Positions 34,649-43,660 of a DNA stretch of 64,000 nucleotides are shown piece after piece (within the stretch, counting starts at the first letter, position 1; each line of letters opens with the position of its first letter). The translations under genes and the position numbers were made by a program. The notes beneath the pieces were generated by a model. That model had not been told where the DNA came from, did not search any database, and saw only the letters and a list, made by a program, of their open reading frames with translations. Origin of the DNA: Enteractinococcus coprophilus (GTDB taxonomy: Bacteria; Actinomycetota; Actinomycetes; Actinomycetales; Micrococcaceae); NCBI RefSeq assembly GCF_006716305.1, contig NZ_VFOU01000001.1, forward strand, positions 868,001-932,000. Direction: 5' to 3'.

Positions 34649-35572
34649 ATGACAACCCCGACTACGGATACCAGTGTCAGGGCAATCGAAGCACAAGGCC
34701 TGACTCGCCGTTTCAAAGACACCATTGCCCTGGATGATGTCACCCTGAATTTTGAAAAAGACAAGATTCACGGCCTGCTCGGTCGCAATGGTGCTGGCAA
34801 AACCACACTGATGTCGGTGATGACGGCACAAGACTGGCCCACGTCTGGCTCGGTGCGAGTCTTCGGGCAAGTGCCCCACGAAAACGAACAAATCCTGCCA
34901 AATATTTGTTTCGTGCGAGAAGAACAACGCTATCCCGAAGATGCCCTAGCAAAGCACGCGTTCCGTGCCGCGCGGGAAGCCTTTGAAAACTGGGATGAAG
35001 GCTTCGCCCAACAGCTGATCGAAGAATTCCGAGTCCCGAAGAAAACCACGATCAAGAAGATGTCACGCGGACAAAAATCTGCCGTCGGAGTGATCATTGG
35101 GTTAGCCTCTCGGGCACCGCTGACGGTTTTTGATGAACCGTACATGGGTCTCGACGCGGTGGCCCGCCAGTTGTTCTACGATCGGCTGCTGCAAGACTAC
35201 TCGGAGCATCCGCGAACCGTCGTCGTCTCCTCACACCTGATCGATGAGATCTCCCACCTGTTAGAACATGTCGTGGTGATTGACCAGGGCAAGATCATGG
35301 TGGATGAATCCGCAGAGGAACTCGCCGAGCGCGCAGTAACCGTGGTCGGGCGCGCCGACTCAGTTGCACAAGTGGTCGGGGCCCGCGAGGTCCTAGACCG
35401 GGAAGATCTCGGACGGATCGCTCGGGTAACCGTGCTGGGCAAACTCAATGCCACAGAACGATGCCTGGTCAATGAGCTCGATCTTGACCTCATCCCCGTC
35501 TCCCTACAACAACTCATCGTGCACCTGACCCGCAAAAACGGGCAGACCAATACCGCATCGGAGGGTTTCTGA
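34649..35572 (+). CDS. ABC transporter ATP-binding protein
   Basis: 307 residues from the ATG at 34649 with AGGAG. Walker A GRNGAGKTT near 45, an unusual signature SRGQKS in place of SGGQ, Walker B LTVFDEP and the switch His in SSHLIDE. A C-terminal ~80-residue extension follows the ATPase domain. Together with the permease downstream it forms an exporter of the YtrB type, possibly for envelope-active peptides. Overlaps the next start by one base. Confidence 0.9.
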   Translation: MTTPTTDTSVRAIEAQGLTRRFKDTIALDDVTLNFEKDKIHGLLGRNGAGKTTLMSVMTAQDWPTSGSVRVFGQVPHENEQILPNICFVREEQRYPEDALAKHAFRAAREAFENWDEGFAQQLIEEFRVPKKTTIKKMSRGQKSAVGVIIGLASRAPLTVFDEPYMGLDAVARQLFYDRLLQDYSEHPRTVVVSSHLIDEISHLLEHVVVIDQGKIMVDESAEELAERAVTVVGRADSVAQVVGAREVLDREDLGRIARVTVLGKLNATERCLVNELDLDLIPVSLQQLIVHLTRKNGQTNTASEGF

Positions 35573-36336
35573 TGACTACCACAACACCACAACCAACGCT
35601 TCCACATCGGTCAAGTTTCGCCCGGGTGCCAGCGGTCTTCCGCCTGCAGTTCGCAGTTCGGTACTCGTTCATCTGGCTGCCGATGTTTATTTTCGCCCTG
35701 GCATGGGTGCTTGGAATAGGGATCGGCTTCTTCATTGATTCACAGATGCCGGACCGCATCCCCGCCGAGGACCCGATCTTCTCCACGGGTGCAGCCCAAG
35801 CGACCATCTGGTACTTAGCGTTTATGGCCGCCTATACAGCGTCGCATACCTTCCCGTTCTCGCTAGCGCTGAGCTATAGCCGCCGCGTGTATGTCATCGG
35901 CACCTACCTAGCCTTTGTGGTGGTTGCCGCCGGTTACGGTGTCGCCACCATGCTGGCCTACTACATCGAACGAGTTACGGAAGGCTTCGGACGCCACATT
36001 TACGTGTTCGGTCCGCCATCCTTCGAAAACCTCGGAGGAGGCTTCGGGATCGGCATGTTTGCCGCGGTCATCGTACTGTTTTTCATGTGCTTTGGCTTCT
36101 TCTGGGCCATCCTGTACCGCCGGGTGACCATCCCGATCCTCTGGACCGTGATCATCGGCGTCATCGTCGCGATCCTTGGCACCGTCGTGGTCATCACCCT
36201 CAACGACTGGTGGCCCAACATCGGCCAGTGGCTCACCAACCAGAACGCATTCACTCTGGCTGGTTGGGGCTTCCTCGCCGTCATCCTGTTAGGTGCAGTG
36301 AACTACCTGCTCATTCGCAAAGCCACCGCAGGCTAA
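35572..36336 (+). CDS. ABC transporter permease subunit
   Basis: 254 residues with six hydrophobic helices and short loops; N-terminal ~25 residues are Thr/Pro-rich. No ligand motif is visible. Pairs with the preceding ATPase under the GntR regulator; the start ATG overlaps the ATPase stop (TGATG), indicating coupled translation. Confidence 0.85.
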   Translation: MTTTTPQPTLPHRSSFARVPAVFRLQFAVRYSFIWLPMFIFALAWVLGIGIGFFIDSQMPDRIPAEDPIFSTGAAQATIWYLAFMAAYTASHTFPFSLALSYSRRVYVIGTYLAFVVVAAGYGVATMLAYYIERVTEGFGRHIYVFGPPSFENLGGGFGIGMFAAVIVLFFMCFGFFWAILYRRVTIPILWTVIIGVIVAILGTVVVITLNDWWPNIGQWLTNQNAFTLAGWGFLAVILLGAVNYLLIRKATAG

Positions 36337-36351
36337 CGCGATCTTTCAATC

Positions 36352-36389
36352 ACGTCGTCGGTTCCTCACCGCGAGGGACCGACGTCGTC
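36352..36389. terminator. Bidirectional terminator between convergent operons
   Basis: Long stem, roughly ACGTCGTCGGTTCCTC against GAGGGACCGACGTCGT with one mismatch, between the permease stop and the glnQ-like stop. Confidence 0.65.
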
Positions 36390-36405
36390 GTGACATCACG
36401 CCGTG

Positions 36406-37185
36406 TTACAGGATCGAGGACAAGAAGCTTTGGGTCCGCTCCTGCTGCGGATTATCCAGTACCTGTGATGGCGGACCGGCCTCCACCACAACGCCGCCAT
36501 CCATAAACGCCACCGTATCGGCAACTTCCCGGGCGAAGCCCATTTCGTGGGTCACCACCAACATGGTCATCCCGTCGTCGGCCAGCTGCTTCATGACCCG
36601 CAGAACGTCGCCGACCAGTTCGGGATCCAGCGCGGAGGTCGGTTCATCAAACAGCATGAGCTTTGGCCGCATCGCCACGGCCCGGGCAATGGCCACACGC
36701 TGTTGCTGACCACCCGACAACTGGGAAGGATAATTCTGCTCTTTGCCAGCCAGGCCCACCGAGGCGAGCAGTTCGCGGGCGCGCTGGGTCGCCGAGGCGA
36801 CAGACTCGCCGTTGACCTGCACCGGAGCTTCGATAATGTTCTCTAAGGCCGTGCGGTGAGGAAATAAGTTGAACTGTTGAAACACCATGCCAATTTCGGC
36901 GCGCTGTCGGGCGGCCTCCTTGGCCGAGATCTCATACAGCTCGCCGTTCTTTTCGCGATAGCCGATGAGCTCGCCGTCGACGTAGATACGTCCCGCCGTG
37001 ATTTTCTCCAGGTGGTTCACACAGCGCAGCATCGTGGACTTGCCCGAACCAGATGGCCCGATCAGACACGCCACCTCACCGGGGTGGACTGTCAGGTCGA
37101 TGCCTTTGAGTACTTCGACTTGGCCGAAGGATTTATGCACCTGTTGAGCGTCAATCATCGGGACAGTAGTTGCTGGTTGGCTCAT
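36406..37185 (-). CDS. Polar amino-acid ABC transporter ATP-binding protein
   Basis: 259 residues: Walker [10 protein letters not shown] near 43, Q-loop FQQFNLFPH, signature [14 protein letters not shown], Walker B LMLFDEP and THEMGFA. This is the GlnQ/HisP class, energising import of a polar amino acid. An insert ([21 protein letters not shown]) after the first strand block is a variant seen in some members. Overlaps the permease gene by four bases. Confidence 0.92.
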   Translation of the reverse strand: MSQPATTVPMIDAQQVHKSFGQVEVLKGIDLTVHPGEVACLIGPSGSGKSTMLRCVNHLEKITAGRIYVDGELIGYREKNGELYEISAKEAARQRAEIGMVFQQFNLFPHRTALENIIEAPVQVNGESVASATQRARELLASVGLAGKEQNYPSQLSGGQQQRVAIARAVAMRPKLMLFDEPTSALDPELVGDVLRVMKQLADDGMTMLVVTHEMGFAREVADTVAFMDGGVVVEAGPPSQVLDNPQQERTQSFLSSIL

Positions 37186-38120
37186 CGGTTCCCCTTCTCA
37201 TCCACCACGGTCACATTGCCTCCGGCGCTTCCTTCAGCATCGGTCAACGCTGCCAACTGTTTGGGAGTCAGTTCGCGGGTGACCCCGCGATCGTAGTATT
37301 TCTCCAGGTAATGCTGCCCGACCATCAACACCGAGGTCACCGCCAGATACCAGGTGGCGGCAACCAACAACATTGGCACGGGGTCGAAGAGCGCGTTGGC
37401 AATATCCATCGACCGGCCGTAAAGTTCCAGCGAATATGGCACGGCCACAACCAACGACGTCGTCTTGAGCATCGAGATCACTTCGTTGCCGGTTGGCGGG
37501 ATAATGATCTTCATCGCCTGTGGGAGTACCGTGCGGCGCATGGTCAACCACCAACTCATCCCCAACGCCTGGGAGGCCTCCAGTTGGCCAACCGGGACCG
37601 CTTGAATCCCCGTGCGCACAATCTCGGCCATATAGGCGGCCTCGTTCAACGCCAGGCCAATCACCGCCAGCAAGAACATATTGCTCAACAGCCCTTGCAA
37701 ATCAACTTCGGTAAAGCCCAGGTCCAGTGTCTGGTAGAGCGACCCCATCAGCCCCCAGAACACCAATTGCACATACACCGGTGTGCCGCGGAAAATCCAC
37801 AGGTAGACCCACGCCACGGCGCGCAACACCGGGTTGGGCGACATGCGCATGATCGCCAGGACGGCACCCAGGATCACACCGATCAGCATCGATAACACGG
37901 TCAACGCCAGCGTGTGTAGTGCTGCTGTGGCAATGCGAGTATCGAACAGGTACTGCCGGTAGACATCCCAGCCATAGTTTTCATTACTGACAGCACTGAG
38001 CACAAACAGCGTGGCCAGAGCGACCACCACGGCGGCGGCAATCCAGCGGCCGGGGTGGCGGACCGGATGAGCCTTGATGGGCTGACCCGGTTCGTGTACG
38101 GACGGAGGATTCTGAGACAT
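37182..38120 (-). CDS. Polar amino-acid ABC transporter permease
   Basis: 312 residues, longer than typical HisM/GlnP because of an N-terminal helix and a C-terminal acidic/Gly tail. [20 protein letters not shown] opens the conserved core, and [27 protein letters not shown]-type EAA loop contacts the ATPase. Five or six helices. A single permease gene suggests a homodimeric pore. Confidence 0.9.
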   Translation of the reverse strand: MSQNPPSVHEPGQPIKAHPVRHPGRWIAAAVVVALATLFVLSAVSNENYGWDVYRQYLFDTRIATAALHTLALTVLSMLIGVILGAVLAIMRMSPNPVLRAVAWVYLWIFRGTPVYVQLVFWGLMGSLYQTLDLGFTEVDLQGLLSNMFLLAVIGLALNEAAYMAEIVRTGIQAVPVGQLEASQALGMSWWLTMRRTVLPQAMKIIIPPTGNEVISMLKTTSLVVAVPYSLELYGRSMDIANALFDPVPMLLVAATWYLAVTSVLMVGQHYLEKYYDRGVTRELTPKQLAALTDAEGSAGGNVTVVDEKGNR

Positions 38121-38132
38121 AGCGGTTCTTTC

Positions 38133-39068
38133 TTAGCCCTCGACTAACGGTTGGCCATTAATTTGTGCGTGATCTAATAAGCCCTCGGTGATGTTCCACT
38201 GGGCGAGCAGTTCTTCATACGTGCCATCGGCAATGAGCTGCTCCATGGCGGCAGCCAGGGCGTCTCCCAGCTCGGAGTCTTTTGGTACCGCAAAACCATA
38301 AGGTGCGGCCTGGAACATTTCGCCGACTTCAACCATGCGGCCATCGGAGCGTTCCACCGCCCAGGACAACACCGGAGAGTCGGCCGAGAATGCATCGGCG
38401 CGACCCAGCACTAGTGCGGTGGCGGCAGTATCGGAGGTATCGTAAGACAGCACCTCGATGGCCGGTTTGCCGGCCGCAACGCACTCTTCCGATTTAGGGC
38501 GCACGTCGTCAGTTTCTGAAACCGTAGTGCGTTGCACGGCGACCGTCAGGCCGCAGGCATGATCCGGATCGATGGTATCCTCGCGGTCGGCCCGTTGGGC
38601 CCAGCGGACACCGGCGTTCAGGGTGTTGACGAAATCATAGTTTTTACGCCGCTCTTCGGTGTCTGTGAATCCCGACCCACCAAAATCCAGGGTCCCGGCG
38701 GAGACTGCGGGCAGGATCATTGCGAAATCCTGTTCTACCGTGCGCAGCTCGAGCCCCAGTACACCGGCCAATGCGCGTGCCAGATCGATTTCCAGGCCGA
38801 TAATGTCGCCCTGCGAATTTTTGAACTCGAACGGCGCAAAGGGCGGGTTGGTGCCCATGCTGAGGTACCCTTTGGCCGCAATGTCTTCGGGCACCAGTGC
38901 GGCAAGCTCGGGATTCTCAGCCGGGACGATTTCCTGCCACCCTTCAGGGTTGCCTTGTTCCTCATTGGTCACACAACCGGCTAACAGCACGATGGCCAGC
39001 ACTGCACCGACGATACCTTTGAACAGTATTCGAAGCGATGAAGAAGCAGTGCGAGCAGAGATGGGCAT
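38133..39068 (-). CDS. Amino-acid ABC transporter substrate-binding lipoprotein
   Basis: 311 residues from the ATG at 39068. Signal sequence with lipobox LLAGC, then a bilobed family 3 solute-binding protein: YLSMGTNPPFAPFEF, GLEIDLARALAGVLGLEL, DFGGSGFTDTEERRKNYDFV. The Asp/Arg positions fit a polar or charged amino acid ligand. First gene of the operon, 12 bp ahead of the permease. No strong ribosome-binding site is visible. Confidence 0.9.
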   Translation of the reverse strand: MPISARTASSSLRILFKGIVGAVLAIVLLAGCVTNEEQGNPEGWQEIVPAENPELAALVPEDIAAKGYLSMGTNPPFAPFEFKNSQGDIIGLEIDLARALAGVLGLELRTVEQDFAMILPAVSAGTLDFGGSGFTDTEERRKNYDFVNTLNAGVRWAQRADREDTIDPDHACGLTVAVQRTTVSETDDVRPKSEECVAAGKPAIEVLSYDTSDTAATALVLGRADAFSADSPVLSWAVERSDGRMVEVGEMFQAAPYGFAVPKDSELGDALAAAMEQLIADGTYEELLAQWNITEGLLDHAQINGQPLVEG

Positions 39069-39203
39069 GCGGAAAGTATAGTCGCCACAGGCCTTCCGCG
39101 GTGGCATTATTGAGCGGATCTCAAGAGATAAGCGCGAACTGAGATTAGCGGGGTCTTTAAGAATATGAGTTGGATTTGAAAGTTGGGGAGTGTGAGGAAA
39201 CCC

Positions 39204-39503
39204 TTATGGACCAAGTATGAGTGTTCCAAAGAAGATGATCGCAGGAAACACCAACGGTGGTAGAGCGTTGAGCACAATGGGATACCAGCGTTGGACGATG
39301 ATGCCGAAGATGATGCCCGAGACGCTGAGCAGTAACGGGCCATAGATCAGAAGGATCGACGGCCCCCACCCTTGCGTGGGTGACGTTACAAAATACACCA
39401 GGATGCATAGCGCGCTGACCGCGAAGCATATACTTGCACCGATTTGGGCCCATCGCTTGTTTTCGAGTGGTGGCCATGGTTTCTGAGGTGTTTGAAGATC
39501 CAT
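39204..39503 (-). CDS. Small membrane protein, three helices
   Basis: 99 residues; hydrophilic first 20, then three hydrophobic segments (about 22-42, 46-66 and 74-97). No family recognised. Last of three minus-strand small envelope genes spaced 6 and 12 bp apart. Confidence 0.6.
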   Translation of the reverse strand: MDLQTPQKPWPPLENKRWAQIGASICFAVSALCILVYFVTSPTQGWGPSILLIYGPLLLSVSGIIFGIIVQRWYPIVLNALPPLVFPAIIFFGTLILGP

Positions 39504-39509
39504 ACGCGA

Positions 39510-39650
39510 CTAGTTCACGCAAGGTGAGACCGAGTGGTCGCCGTCTAAAATTGCCTGGCTTTGACTGACGGTTGATTGCGAACAGGCCGTGAGCAGGAGC
39601 CCTGCTCCCATGACGAGGGCGAAGCGTCTACGAATCAAGCAATGTGCCAT
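39510..39650 (-). CDS. Very small lipoprotein (46 residues)
   Basis: MAHCLIRRRF basic start, a hydrophobic stretch and the lipobox LLTAC, leaving a mature peptide of about 24 residues (CSQSTVSQSQAILDGDHS...). Start ATG at 39650 has AAAGGGG upstream. The ribosome-binding site, lipobox and tight spacing to both neighbours support a real gene despite its length. Function unknown. Confidence 0.6.
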   Translation of the reverse strand: MAHCLIRRRFALVMGAGLLLTACSQSTVSQSQAILDGDHSVSPCVN

Positions 39651-39662
39651 CACCGGCCCCTT

Positions 39663-39950
39663 TCACCGTTGTTCTGGCTGCTGACTCAGGGTCGGTTGGG
39701 ATTGCTGGAGGTATCGGATCACAACTGAGGCCCCGATGAACGCAGCTCCTAAGGGAAACGCTGCGTTCTGAATAATTATTAACACTGGAGAGAACACCCA
39801 GTAGTAAAAAGGATTCCCTATCGGGTCAGACACCATTGACGCTTGGATACTCAAACTGGTGGAGAGCACCTGTGAGAGCACGCCTAAGATGAGGAGTCCA
39901 ATGCCCCACCACAGGATGTGCTTGGGAGATGTCCGAGGAGTCGTGTTCAT
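39663..39950 (-). CDS. Small membrane protein, two helices
   Basis: 95 residues from the ATG at 39950, chosen because the upstream frame to 40154 looks non-coding. Two hydrophobic helices (about 14-36 and 52-75) and a Gln-rich tail. AAGGAA stands rather far upstream. First of the three-gene envelope set. No family recognised. Confidence 0.6.
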   Translation of the reverse strand: MNTTPRTSPKHILWWGIGLLILGVLSQVLSTSLSIQASMVSDPIGNPFYYWVFSPVLIIIQNAAFPLGAAFIGASVVIRYLQQSQPTLSQQPEQR

Positions 39951-40171
39951 GGGTCGTGGCCGTTCCTTCCTCGAGGTGTGCGAGTCGAGACGTAGAGTCT
40001 GTCCACCGTGACATGGATCGTGGCAACCTTCAAGACCATCTCGTGTGGTCCTTGGTGATTCTGCAAGCGGGTCGATTGTCAGTTGTGACTTGCAGATTCG
40101 TTTTGCGGTTTCAGGACCCAAGCCTCGATGGTGCCTTGTTTCCTCGCGAGACACAACTCAGACTTGGGCAC

Positions 40172-40615
40172 ATGAAGAAACAACGGTTCTTATCGACTAT
40201 GGCTTTTATCGGGCTGTTTCTGGTCGGGTGTTCGGGCGGTGAAGAGCCAAAATTATCGATCATGAATGATGAACAGGTCCAGAAGGACGTCCAGGTTCAC
40301 GTGGCAGAATCTGATCATATCGAGCTGGAAAACATGACCTATGTGGGCGAGGGCGAAGGTTTCAGTGTGTTCGCAGCTCGTGATCGCGACGACAATTGGT
40401 GTGTGCTGCTCGATGTCGAACCACCAGCAAATTCCCCGAATGACTGGGCCGTAACATCAAGCTGCGCATCCTCAGAGGACTTCGCTGTACGCGGGGTCTG
40501 GGTTCAATCAGAATCAGTCGCGGGCACGTATACCGCACAATTACTGCCTGATAATTTCACCGGCGAGATCGATCCGGACTTAGAACGCATTAACGACAAC
40601 CTCGCCGCCAAGTAG
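40172..40615 (+). CDS. Lipoprotein of unknown function
   Basis: 147 residues from the ATG at 40172. Signal sequence with lipobox LVGC, then SGGEEPK and an acidic soluble domain with two Cys (NWCVLLD and SSCASS) that may pair. Divergent from the three small envelope genes. No family recognised. Confidence 0.7.
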   Translation: MKKQRFLSTMAFIGLFLVGCSGGEEPKLSIMNDEQVQKDVQVHVAESDHIELENMTYVGEGEGFSVFAARDRDDNWCVLLDVEPPANSPNDWAVTSSCASSEDFAVRGVWVQSESVAGTYTAQLLPDNFTGEIDPDLERINDNLAAK

Positions 40616-40804
40616 CACCCGACTTCAGCAGATGCTGACCTGCGACGAAAATAGCGTGGGTTTCTCAACGGTTCCGAGACGGATCGGGTAATTCCAATTT
40701 TCTACTTGAGGTGTTTAAGGGTTCGCAAGTGAATCCTTGCGGCGTCTGGAGGTATCAGCAAGAGTGTGCTGCACCGACGTGATGTTTCGTAGACTCTGGA
40801 CGCA

Positions 40805-40820
40805 CTTGACCAACGTCAAG
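40805..40820. promoter_or_regulatory. Inverted repeat overlapping a -35 element
   Basis: CTTGAC-CAAC-GTCAAG, perfect six-base arms, whose left arm includes TTGACC as possible -35. It lies about 90 bp upstream of the HMA gene, so it may bind a repressor of the HMA-ATPase operon. Confidence 0.4.
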
Positions 40821-40909
40821 GCAGGATGCGGTGTACATCGGTACGGTGAAAACTGAACCTGAAAAGATCAGGGATTTATCTCGACCGTTTTCAACGTGAG
40901 GAGCACACC

Positions 40910-41143
40910 ATGACTGACAAGACTATGACCCACACAATCTTACGCGCCGAAGGCTTTTCGTGCCCATCCTGTGTCAAAAAGATTGAAAAGCGCGTGGGCC
41001 GTCTCGATGGCGTCGATGCGGTGAAGGTGCACTTCGCCACGGCACGAATCGAAGTTGACCACGACGAGTCCAAAGCTTCGGTTGACGATCTTGTGGACGC
41101 TGTGGCCAAGGCCGGCTACACAGCCAGCCCCTCCGCATTTTAG
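40910..41143 (+). CDS. HMA-domain metal chaperone
   Basis: 77 residues, one heavy-metal-associated domain with the variant motif GFSCPSC near 15-21 and strand VDAVKVHFATARIEVDHD. GAGGAG is just upstream. It precedes the P-type ATPase by 23 bp and presumably delivers the metal or senses it. The two-residue insert Pro-Ser between the Cys differs from copZ (Gly-Gly), which may mean a different metal. Confidence 0.88.
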   Translation: MTDKTMTHTILRAEGFSCPSCVKKIEKRVGRLDGVDAVKVHFATARIEVDHDESKASVDDLVDAVAKAGYTASPSAF

Positions 41144-41166
41144 AACCGGCCGAGGAGGGATCCACA

Positions 41167-43176
41167 ATGAACTGGATACGAAAATGGTGGTACGGCAACT
41201 GGGCTGTCCCCGTGATATCGGGCGTGCTCATCGTGGCATCCTTTGCCGTGGAGCACCTCGCAGGTGGCACCTGGAACACGACCCTGACCCCACAGTGGTG
41301 GGTCGATGCCGGTGAACACGCCCACGGCTCCGGTCATGCCTTTACGCTCGCCAATTTGCTGATGCTGGCCGCTGCCGTGGTGGCCGGCTACGGCATTGTG
41401 CTCAGCGCAATCCGAGCCTTGAGTACCAAGATGATCAGTATTGACCTCCTGGTTTCAGTTGCGGCGATCGGAGCGGTGATCATTGGTAACTTCTGGGAAG
41501 CTGCCGCCGTTACCTTCTTATTCTCTGTGGGTCACGCACTGGAAGCGGCCACGATGAATAAGACCCGCTCCGCGCTGGCTGAGTTGGTAGCGGTTGCCCC
41601 AGACAGCGCCGTCGTCATGCGCGATGGTGAACAACACGAAATCCCAGCCCACCAGGTACGGATGGGCGAGATCGTGTTAGTCAAAAACGGGGCGAAAGTC
41701 CCTGTCGACGGCCAAGTCGTCGCCGGCAACGCGGGATTAGATGAAGCCTCCATTACCGGTGAATCAATGCCGGTGGAAAAGACCAAGGGTGACTCCGTGT
41801 TCGCCGGGACCATCTCGCGCAGCGGATTCCTCCAAGTACTGGCCACCGGAGTGGGTGCCGATACGACCTTGGCGCGGATTATTCACCGTGTTGAAGAAGC
41901 CCAAGATGCCAAAGCCCGCACCCAGGCCTTTATCGACCGGTTTTCGACCTGGTATACCCCTGCGGTGTTCATTCTGGCCCTGCTGGCCGGATTGATCACC
42001 CAAGACGTCGTCTTGGCGCTGACCTTGCTAGTCATCGGGTGCCCAGGAGCGCTGGTTATTTCCATTCCCGTGGCCATCGTGGCCGGGATTGGGCGAGCCG
42101 CTCGCAACGGAATCCTGATTAAAGGTGGCGAATACTTGGAAACCTCAGCCAAGATTTCTGCTGTGGCCGTCGATAAGACCGGCACCCTGACCGAGGGTCG
42201 TCCGGAGCTGACCGACGTTGTTGTGCTCGATGACACCATGACTGACAGCGAGGTGTTGCGCTGGGCCGCAGCCGCCGAAGCCGGATCCGAACACCCGCTG
42301 GCTCGACCCATCTTGGATTCCGCACGGGAACGGGGTGTTGGGCCGACTGGGCTACCCGGCAAGGTCACCCCCGTGGCCGGTAAGGGCATTGCTACCGCCG
42401 TGGGTAACCAACGTGTGCTGATCGGTAACGCCCCGCTGCTTGAGCAATACGGGGTCACCGACACGGCCGGAGCCGACGCAACGGCCAAGAACCTTGCTGC
42501 CCAAGGTAAGACCCCGATGATTGTGGCCGTTGACGACAACGTTATCGGCGTTATCGGCGTCGCCGACCAGATCCGTGCTGATGCCGCGAACATGGTCGCC
42601 AGCCTGCATGATGCCGGCGTGGAAAAAGTCGTGATGCTCACCGGTGATACCCGACTGGTCGCCGAAGCCATTGGCAAAGCCACTGGCATCGATGAAATCC
42701 ACGCATCGCTGCTCCCCGAAGACAAACTCGACGCGGTCGCTGCGATGCAGCGCGACGGTCACACGGTTGCCATGGTGGGTGACGGCGTCAACGACGCCCC
42801 GGCCCTAGCCACCGCAGATATTGGTGTGGCCATGGGAGCCGCTGGCTCAGCCGTGGCGGTTGAAACTGCCGACATCGCGCTGATGGGGGACAACCTCATG
42901 AAGCTGCCCGAATCGGTCAGCCTCGCCAAGCGCACCGTATCCGTGATGCGCCAGAACATTTTCATCGCCCTGGCCACCGTGGTGGCACTGCTGATCGGAG
43001 TGTTTGCCGGAGGGGTCACGATGTCGGTGGGCATGTTAGTCCACGAAGGCTCCGTGCTGGTTGTGATTCTCAATGCGATGCGCCTGATGCGCAACGACAA
43101 ATACGCAACCGCCATGTCCAAGACCGAGCGCAGCCCAGCGGCACAAGCCCAACAGCATCAAGAGGTCAAGGCCTAA
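41167..43176 (+). CDS. Heavy-metal P1B-type ATPase with CPG motif
   Basis: 669 residues. TGES in the actuator domain, GCPGALVIS in helix 6, DKTGT, EHPLARP and GDGVNDAPAL are all present. The helix-6 motif is CPG, not the usual CPC, CPH or SPC, so metal specificity cannot be read from known subgroups; similarity elsewhere is nearest to Zn/Cd/Co exporters. The N-terminus has no HMA domain but a His-containing segment (GEHAHGSGH). Encoded with the HMA protein upstream and a cupin 29 bp downstream. GAGGAGG precedes the ATG. Confidence 0.9.
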   Translation: MNWIRKWWYGNWAVPVISGVLIVASFAVEHLAGGTWNTTLTPQWWVDAGEHAHGSGHAFTLANLLMLAAAVVAGYGIVLSAIRALSTKMISIDLLVSVAAIGAVIIGNFWEAAAVTFLFSVGHALEAATMNKTRSALAELVAVAPDSAVVMRDGEQHEIPAHQVRMGEIVLVKNGAKVPVDGQVVAGNAGLDEASITGESMPVEKTKGDSVFAGTISRSGFLQVLATGVGADTTLARIIHRVEEAQDAKARTQAFIDRFSTWYTPAVFILALLAGLITQDVVLALTLLVIGCPGALVISIPVAIVAGIGRAARNGILIKGGEYLETSAKISAVAVDKTGTLTEGRPELTDVVVLDDTMTDSEVLRWAAAAEAGSEHPLARPILDSARERGVGPTGLPGKVTPVAGKGIATAVGNQRVLIGNAPLLEQYGVTDTAGADATAKNLAAQGKTPMIVAVDDNVIGVIGVADQIRADAANMVASLHDAGVEKVVMLTGDTRLVAEAIGKATGIDEIHASLLPEDKLDAVAAMQRDGHTVAMVGDGVNDAPALATADIGVAMGAAGSAVAVETADIALMGDNLMKLPESVSLAKRTVSVMRQNIFIALATVVALLIGVFAGGVTMSVGMLVHEGSVLVVILNAMRLMRNDKYATAMSKTERSPAAQAQQHQEVKA

Positions 43177-43205
43177 GTCCACATTCAACGACTCAAGGAG
43201 GAGTT

Positions 43206-43637
43206 ATGACTCAGAAACATTTTTCCATCGAAGGCAACATCGAACATTTCACGATCGCCGATATCGCTAAAGAAAATCCGCACTTCCGCAAAACTCTCTG
43301 GACCGGTGACCACGCTCAGATCGTGATCATGACCGTTCCCGTCGGCGGCGAGATCGGTGACGAAGTCCACGAGCACACCGATCAGATTTTGACTTTCATT
43401 TCGGGCACCGGTGAAGCCGATCTGAACGGCGAAACCCACCCCATTGAGGCTGGAGACCAGTGCGCGGTGCCGGCTGGCGCGCAGCACAACTTCCGCAATA
43501 CCGGCGATGAACCGCTGGTGCTGTACACCATTTATGCTCCACCGGAGCATGCCGCCGACGCCGAATATGCAACCAAAGAAGAAGCCGACGCAGCCGAAGC
43601 ATCTGGGGAAGACACCCCACCGCAGGCCCAAGCATAA
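43206..43637 (+). CDS. Cupin-domain protein
   Basis: 143 residues: a single cupin barrel with DEVHEHTDQILTFISGTGE (metal-ligand His/His) and AGAQHNFRNTG, followed by an Ala/Glu-rich tail. GGAGGAG sits just ahead of the ATG. In one run with the P-type ATPase and the next oxidoreductase. Possible metal-binding or small-molecule-sensing role; not resolved. Confidence 0.85.
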   Translation: MTQKHFSIEGNIEHFTIADIAKENPHFRKTLWTGDHAQIVIMTVPVGGEIGDEVHEHTDQILTFISGTGEADLNGETHPIEAGDQCAVPAGAQHNFRNTGDEPLVLYTIYAPPEHAADAEYATKEEADAAEASGEDTPPQAQA

Positions 43638-43660
43638 CGTCGCATCACAGAGGACACATC

